Part shown: positions 6,866 through 11,176 of the stretch, in pieces | How positions within the stretch are numbered: the first letter of the stretch is position 1 | Layout of the letters: each line of letters begins with the position of its first letter | From: Candidatus Aerophobetes bacterium Ae_b3b | GTDB lineage: Bacteria > Aerophobota > Aerophobia > Aerophobales > AE-B3A | DNA length: 11,176 nt | Reading direction: 5' to 3' | NCBI GenBank assembly: GCA_005223085.1 | Contig: NJBP01000063.1 | Span: 1 to 11,176 of the forward strand | Translations under genes and position numbers: made by a program | Notes under the pieces: model-generated | The model's input: only the letters and a program-made list of their open reading frames with translations | Told to the model about the DNA's origin: nothing | Databases searched by the model: none

Positions 6866-7519
6866 TTAATAGGTCCCATAGACTATGTCGTCTTCGGTGT
6901 CAACTTCTCCGTCAGGACCAGAACTGCTCAGGATAAAGCCTTCTTCAGTAGATTGTTCTTGCATCATGCTTAGAATCTGCATATATCGCCCCCGGGGCAT
7001 ATACTCATCGCCTTCATCTATCTCTCCGTCTCCGTCATTATCTATTCCGTCATCGTTGAGATTAACGAATCCGTAGTGGTGACCATGGCTCCAACCTGGA
7101 GGCCAATTACCCCAGTACCAATATCTTCCTCCATCAGTCCAACAAAGATAGAGGTATTCATTTCCCCATGGATCTTTATTCTCCACCGGTAAAGAGGAAA
7201 CATAGGGTCCCCACCAGGGAGAAAAGGAGCCATGAGGCGGGGGGGCTGGATCGTCTAAATACTCCAGCTTTTTTAGATAATTTCCAGTATCTTCTTCTAT
7301 TTGTTCAATGGCTCTGCCCATTATTTCAATCTCAACCTCAGCCTTGCTCATTTTAGCCTTGTTTGAGGCATTTTTAAGGTACACTACAGCCATCCCGGTC
7401 AAAATAATAATTATCCCCACTATTATCAAAACCTCTATCAGAGTGAAGCCTTTGTGATTCTTTATCCGAACGGGGAAAGAATTTTTACCCTTTTCCTGTT
7501 CCCAGCACTCTCTATACAT
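6866..7519 (-). CDS. gspG: GspG-like major pseudopilin with DGIDND loop and aromatic-rich insert
   Basis: This 217-residue type II secretion/type IV pilin-like protein has a class III prepilin signal, NHKG|FTLIEVLIIVGIIIILTG, with cleavage after G24, Phe at +1 and Glu at +5 (E29), followed by the N-terminal helix. The GspG core is visible: an alpha-helix with NKAKMSKAEVEIEIM, then WWGPYVSSLP and KDPWGNEYLY (DPWGN at 116-120), and near the end SSGPDGEVDTEDDIVYG, the usual SxGPDG...DDI tail that binds calcium in GspG. Between these lies an unusual insert, CWTDGGRYWYWGNWPPGWSH (126-145) followed by GHHYGF, and then DGIDNDGDGEIDE (157-169). GspG is the main subunit of the pseudopilus spring, anchored in the inner membrane before assembly. 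The start lies 4 bases after the stop of the PilX-like gene. The 24-residue leader is long for the family, but no other Met lies upstream of the cleavage site. Confidence 0.88.
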   Translation of the reverse strand: MYRECWEQEKGKNSFPVRIKNHKGFTLIEVLIIVGIIIILTGMAVVYLKNASNKAKMSKAEVEIEIMGRAIEQIEEDTGNYLKKLEYLDDPAPPPHGSFSPWWGPYVSSLPVENKDPWGNEYLYLCWTDGGRYWYWGNWPPGWSHGHHYGFVNLNDDGIDNDGDGEIDEGDEYMPRGRYMQILSMMQEQSTEEGFILSSSGPDGEVDTEDDIVYGTY

Positions 7520-7523
7520 TTAC

Positions 7524-9683
7524 CTACTTTCTCTTCAAAGAGACAAGATTTACCGAAGGAGGAAGGGCAGGTGGAGAATTAGAGGATAAATTGGAGTCAT
7601 ACCTGTAGATTGTATTTGGCCAGTCAGCTTGCCCGTCCCCAGAGACTGTCCCATCCCATTTGCTTTTTTCTTCCCATTTCTGCTCCGAAAAGGCTCCCTT
7701 AAAAGTCAAGGGTAGACCAGCCGGTTGATTATTGCTAGAATTGAGTCCATTCCCGGGAATTATTGCCCAGTTCTCTTCCTCGCTAAAAACTGCCACTCCT
7801 CCCTCCACTCCTTCAAGGGTTATCTCGATACTATCTATGCTGAGACCTCCTTGATCGTCATCCGCATCTCCGTCCCCTTTTAGAGATATCCTTAAATACC
7901 GAAATACACGCGCATAGGAGGAACTACTGGGAATATAGGCATCTATATCTATCTCGCCACTTGCATCCGATGAGGCAACAAGCACAGGACTACTGCCACT
8001 TTCGTTAACCATTTCTACCCAACTATTCCCATCCCAGGAAACCTCAACCTGGAGTTGAATGGTATCTTTAGTTACTGTCCAATTACATCTATGTAAAACA
8101 ATGTGATTTGCACTGACAACCTGCCAAACGTTGTTCGTTCCACCTCCGAAGTCTAAAACTTGTCTTTGGATTGAGGGACCTGTCTCAGTGTCTATAGTTG
8201 CACTCACCTTAGTGGTATCGGTAACTCCCTCAAGATAAGCATCACCATCCCACTCGTCTCGGTAGGGAATAGTACTATTGGTGGTGGCAGAGTTTACTAC
8301 CCACCGATGGGTAGTGTTAAAAACCACATTTTTCTTGGCCAGAAGAGCAAGGGAGGATGAGCTATCTCCTTGGTAAAGATTACCCTCAATGTAGATAACT
8401 CCTTCTGAGACAACTGTTATCTTCACTCCTGATGGTATAATTCCCTCAAGCCGGATGTCTCCTGGAGCATATATTGTCTGGGAAGGGGAATAAGTGGACC
8501 AGGAGAAACTATTACCGGAGTCATATTCAGCTGGATCATCGTTAGCATCGCTATCAGTTATTATCATCATGTCTTTGCCCGTGGCAGGATCATCGTCTCC
8601 ATCGCTATTGTCGAGATCTTGATCGGTCAAGACTATGTAGACCCCGGGGGGAGTATAGTTATAACTATTTGTTGAACCATCCTGCTTCCAATAGGTTCCG
8701 GAAGAGAAAGGGCTTGGATACCAATCATTCCAAGCCAGGCCTTGATTCCCGCAATTAGAAGCGGAAATAAGAAGATCAGCTAAGTTTCCGTATCGCTCCT
8801 CATTTATCTGAGGCCAGGAGATTATGCTTTCCCCGCTTACATATTGAGGATTATCAGGATCTTCTGAATAGTCATAAGAAGAAGGAAGATGAACACTATC
8901 AAAGTAGCGACCCTGAACTGTATTAAATGCCTCAGGGTCAAGTTGACTGTATTCGTCCCCATTAACAATTGTCCCCGTAAATCCATATCCATCACTTCCG
9001 CTTCCATCATCATCCAACGTTTTGCTTGAGAAACTAGCCTCAATAGTTGGCTGAATTTTTACCTTATCAGTCTGAGCAGAGCCTGAGTCATAGGATATGA
9101 TCTCACTCGCTACCTCAAATCTCTGATTATCTTCAAGGTAAATTTCATTAGCATCTCCATCCAGTATTAGGTTTCCATTGATATGGAAAAGAGCCCCAGA
9201 ATTGACATCCCCAAAAGTCGTATTTGAAGAAAACCTCACCTCTGAATTTATAAACCTCACATAGTCAAGCAAAGGGCTATCATTCTTAGCTATTGCCTGA
9301 AGGGTAACTAACTTTTTGGGTAGGTCTCGGGATTCAATGGTGATATAACCCTCTTCTTCAGTATATCCACCAGAAGTAGGAATGTGGTTTTTATAGACCA
9401 TAAGACTGTAATTCGAATAATCAGACCAATTACCTTGTTCGACCTCGTTAGGGGTCCAATCCGTGGGATCATATTCGGGATCTGTCCCATCCCAGGTATT
9501 CAACTGATCCAAGGCATATAATATTCCTTGTTTAGCTAGGGCATAACTTTGCTGTTCTTCCCCGGTTTTCTCCACCATGGTTGCATTAGTCACTACTTTG
9601 CGCACAAGGAAAGAGGTGAGGATGAAAAGTACACTCACTATTAATAGACTCAGGATGATGGCAGTACCTTGATTATTCTTCAT
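7524..9683 (-). CDS. PilX-like minor pilin/pseudopilin (DUF4900-type) with discoidin-like insert
   Basis: This protein of 719 residues has a short leader MKNNQG followed by a hydrophobic helix TAIILSLLIVSVLFILTSFL (residues 7-26), as in PilX-type minor pilins. The family pattern of envelope PilX/DUF4900 proteins of uncultured bacteria is seen in VRFINSEVRFSSNTTFG (about 141-157), GDIRLEGIIPSGVKITVVSE then GVIYIEGNL (about 405-435), SSLALLAKKNVVFN, and late AVFSEEENWAIIPG with LTFKGAF. Between NVVFN and AVFSEE, about residues 500-625 form an extra beta-rich segment (LQVEVSWDGNSWVEM, VFRYLRISLKG, IDSIEITLEG) resembling a discoidin/F5-8 type C fold. An acidic segment DQDLDNSDGDDDPATGKD may bind metal. 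Start 9683 is chosen because its ATG overlaps the upstream stop as ATGA and follows TAGGAG. The ATG at 9728 would lie inside the previous gene and give an untypical leader. It probably sits in the pseudopilus or as a tip component. Confidence 0.75.
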   Translation of the reverse strand: MKNNQGTAIILSLLIVSVLFILTSFLVRKVVTNATMVEKTGEEQQSYALAKQGILYALDQLNTWDGTDPEYDPTDWTPNEVEQGNWSDYSNYSLMVYKNHIPTSGGYTEEEGYITIESRDLPKKLVTLQAIAKNDSPLLDYVRFINSEVRFSSNTTFGDVNSGALFHINGNLILDGDANEIYLEDNQRFEVASEIISYDSGSAQTDKVKIQPTIEASFSSKTLDDDGSGSDGYGFTGTIVNGDEYSQLDPEAFNTVQGRYFDSVHLPSSYDYSEDPDNPQYVSGESIISWPQINEERYGNLADLLISASNCGNQGLAWNDWYPSPFSSGTYWKQDGSTNSYNYTPPGVYIVLTDQDLDNSDGDDDPATGKDMMIITDSDANDDPAEYDSGNSFSWSTYSPSQTIYAPGDIRLEGIIPSGVKITVVSEGVIYIEGNLYQGDSSSSLALLAKKNVVFNTTHRWVVNSATTNSTIPYRDEWDGDAYLEGVTDTTKVSATIDTETGPSIQRQVLDFGGGTNNVWQVVSANHIVLHRCNWTVTKDTIQLQVEVSWDGNSWVEMVNESGSSPVLVASSDASGEIDIDAYIPSSSSYARVFRYLRISLKGDGDADDDQGGLSIDSIEITLEGVEGGVAVFSEEENWAIIPGNGLNSSNNQPAGLPLTFKGAFSEQKWEEKSKWDGTVSGDGQADWPNTIYRYDSNLSSNSPPALPPSVNLVSLKRK

Positions 9684-10447
9684 CTTGCTCCTAATTTTAC
9701 CGCTGAGGCTAGCTTGTAGGTGCGCCATTCTTTTGATGGCCCCTCTCGGGCTATCTCTAAAGTAATGAGAACCTCGTCCTCATTGTCTCCGCCAAGAATG
9801 AAGGAGAGTTGAGTGACTTTGACATCGGAGGAGATGAGGGGTTCGGGGTCGCTCCAGGAAGAAGTAGAAGAAGTATATCTTCGCATATATAACAGGGGAG
9901 TATCCGGCAGGTCATAACCTGATGGTAAGGAATGATCCGCTGGATCTAGGGGCTGTTTTGATTCATCCTCTGAGGTATCTTGATCATCACGTAGGGCGGT
10001 ATAGAGAGCGATCTCGTCTCCCTGTACCGCGGGATCAGAATCTTGGGGAAGATAAAGTATCATAAAATAAGGGTCGCTCTCCCTATAGGCATTATTTCCA
10101 CTTGGATCCCAATCATTATCATTTTCATCCACATCGACTACCATACCTTCCTGCAAGCTGACCACCATCTTCTTCATCCCCAGGCGGGCATTTTGCTGTA
10201 GACTCGACTCTACCACACTCAAGTCGTAAGAACGTGAATTAGTTCGATAGGCTGGGTAAATCAACAAAGCTATCATGGAAAGCAATGAAGCTGCTATGAT
10301 AAGTTCTATTAGAGTGAAGCCCGCTCTTTCTTGCATCGCACCCAAATGTCTAGCGGTAATAATTTTGCCCTTGCTAAAGCGAGCCCTTATAGATTTTAGT
10401 GATCTGTCTAAAAAGTTCTGGTAACTTACATAGCCATTTTTTTTCAT
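9680..10447 (-). CDS. GspJ/PilW-like minor pseudopilin
   Basis: This prepilin-like protein has the cleavage signal ERAG|FTLIELIIAASLLSMIALLI, with Glu at +5 of the mature chain. It is followed by SLQQNARLGMKKMVVSLQEG, the typical helix-to-head region of GspJ/PilW proteins, where R and the M.....L pattern recur. The C-terminus (VTQLSFILGGD, VLITLEIAREG, YKLASAVKLGAR) matches the final strands of this family. From ATG 10447 the leader would be 43 residues. From the internal ATG at 10336 it would be MQERAG, six residues, the normal pilin length. Neither has a good Shine-Dalgarno, so the start is undecided and I give the longer form. The stop overlaps the next gene's start by ATGA. GspJ forms the pseudopilus tip with GspI and GspK. 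PilW is the type IV pilus counterpart, and I cannot choose between them. Confidence 0.78.
   Translation of the reverse strand: MKKNGYVSYQNFLDRSLKSIRARFSKGKIITARHLGAMQERAGFTLIELIIAASLLSMIALLIYPAYRTNSRSYDLSVVESSLQQNARLGMKKMVVSLQEGMVVDVDENDNDWDPSGNNAYRESDPYFMILYLPQDSDPAVQGDEIALYTALRDDQDTSEDESKQPLDPADHSLPSGYDLPDTPLLYMRRYTSSTSSWSDPEPLISSDVKVTQLSFILGGDNEDEVLITLEIAREGPSKEWRTYKLASAVKLGAR
9688..9693 (-). promoter_or_regulatory. Shine-Dalgarno deciding the PilX-like start
   Basis: On the minus strand TAGGAG lies 4 bases (CAAG) before ATG at 9683-9681, inside the end of the GspJ/PilW-like gene. Together with the ATGA stop/start overlap (9680-9683) it argues for translational coupling and for the 6-residue leader start. 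Confidence 0.7.
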
Positions 10448-10473
10448 TCAACACCCGATCTATTTAGGCTTAT

Positions 10474-11175
10474 CTACCTGGTTATGTAGGTTTGCTGCTC
10501 CGTCCGTTGAATATCCTTGCCTTGTTTCCAATACTCGGTCACGGTAACCTTTTTTGTGTTGCTGATCCCGTCAGGAGGACTCCCATCTGGATTGTAAAAA
10601 CTACCCTCAACCACACCCAAGATGGAGTCATCTGTGGGATCCTCATAACCATCGCCGTCACTATCAGTAGTTTTTTGGGGAAGGTAATAGATCCAGACTG
10701 AATTTCCTATCTTATCTATGAAAGTTAGCTCTCCAGTCTCGGGATTATAACTCTCGTAATCATCTGAAGGAGAGAGTGGATCATTGTCAGTAAGATCATT
10801 TCCCAATATGTCACTCTTTTCGCTTGGTGTTCCGTTACCGTCGGTATCCCCTACACTGCTAATTAGCTTAACTGTTCTTTCCTCTAATCCCCCTCCATCG
10901 GAGGGAACGGTTCCCCCTTCCTCAACGAGGTGATAGTACTTGTATTGCAGATAAACCTCCTGCCCTACTTCTACTTCATCAGTAGGAATGCCTATAATTT
11001 TACGGCTAGCCGAATCATAAGACCAGCCGGTAGTAGAAAGTATCGGTGCGCCATCACTTTGACGAAGCTCGAAGTCACCCGTACTAGCATCGCCACTTCC
11101 GTCCTTATCCACTATTTGACTGTTAGAGGTGATGCTTTTAAGTTGGTATTCTAGAGTCGGAGGGACTACGAAGTT
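10474..11175 (-). CDS. Partial acidic protein in the GspI/PilV position, C-terminal part
   Basis: The frame is open to the right edge (233 codons before TAG); the GTG at 11112 is internal and not the start. The visible part is rich in Asp, Ser and Gly, with acidic loops (DKDGSGDASTGDFE, DTDGNGTPSEKSD, DSDGDGYEDPTDD) that resemble thrombospondin type 3/dockerin-like calcium loops. Strand-like segments (RKIIGI, GQEVYLQYKYYHLVE, GELTFIDKIGNSVWIYYLP) alternate with them. The last residues, KKVTVTEYWKQGKDIQRTEQ then QTYITR, recall the VTVTW...G..R...L.TYI ending of PilV/GspI proteins. It ends 26 bases before the GspJ/PilW-like gene, where operons of this kind usually carry gspI or pilV. I infer an enlarged GspI/PilV-like pseudopilin, but the prepilin signal lies outside the window, and a plain secreted calcium-binding protein is possible. 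Confidence 0.55.
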   Translation of the reverse strand, partial: NFVVPPTLEYQLKSITSNSQIVDKDGSGDASTGDFELRQSDGAPILSTTGWSYDSASRKIIGIPTDEVEVGQEVYLQYKYYHLVEEGGTVPSDGGGLEERTVKLISSVGDTDGNGTPSEKSDILGNDLTDNDPLSPSDDYESYNPETGELTFIDKIGNSVWIYYLPQKTTDSDGDGYEDPTDDSILGVVEGSFYNPDGSPPDGISNTKKVTVTEYWKQGKDIQRTEQQTYITR

Positions 11176-11176
11176 T

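Noticed and set aside
9684-9728. ATG at 9728 as the start of the PilX-like gene
   Set aside because: The ATG at 9683 has a Shine-Dalgarno, forms an ATGA overlap and gives a normal 6-residue leader before the hydrophobic helix.
1-11176. CRISPR array, tRNA or rRNA genes
   Set aside because: I saw no regularly spaced repeats, cloverleaf-like segments or rRNA-like conserved stretches. The acidic coding repeats are protein motifs, not DNA repeats.

Overview
The window looks like a chromosomal segment of an uncultured, probably Gram-negative bacterium of moderate GC content. The codon usage and the style of the pseudopilin genes recall candidate-phylum genomes such as Omnitrophota, Aerophobota or Planctomycetes-like groups. 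I cannot place it more precisely: there is no rRNA or other marker gene here. A type II secretion/type IV pilus-like pseudopilin operon and a sugar aminotransferase of the KdnA-like subgroup both fit a diderm cell.

The left third (1-4186) is on the plus strand. It starts with the 3' part of a DegT/DnrJ/EryC1/StrS aminotransferase, cut by the window edge just before its PLP lysine. A gap of about 400 bases follows, holding a GC-richer, frameshifted remnant of a DruA/DUF4338-type N-terminal module (minus strand) and a perfect 16-bp hairpin. Next come a full-length M81 (MlrC-like) metallohydrolase and a class III PLP aminotransferase. The 270 bases between these two carry the broken C-terminus of a different class III aminotransferase. 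The M81 and class III genes may form a small degradative or modifying unit, but their substrate cannot be read from the sequence.

The right two thirds (4359-11175) are on the minus strand, convergent with the first block, and form one pseudopilin operon. In transcription order it reads: a partial PilV/GspI-position gene; a GspJ/PilW-like pseudopilin; a very large PilX-like (DUF4900-type) protein; a GspG-like major pseudopilin; and a 776-residue GspK-like protein. The first four genes are tightly spaced, including one ATGA stop/start overlap. GspK is set apart by 176 bases containing a long inverted repeat.

The most unusual part is how decorated these pseudopilins are. GspK carries what looks like a lamin-tail domain and several acidic DGIDND-type metal-binding loops. 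GspG carries the same loop plus an aromatic/His-rich insert. The PilX-like protein carries a discoidin-like beta-sandwich insert. Together they suggest a calcium-dependent, possibly adhesive or substrate-binding pseudopilus tip. That is an inference; no secretin, ATPase or platform gene lies in the window.
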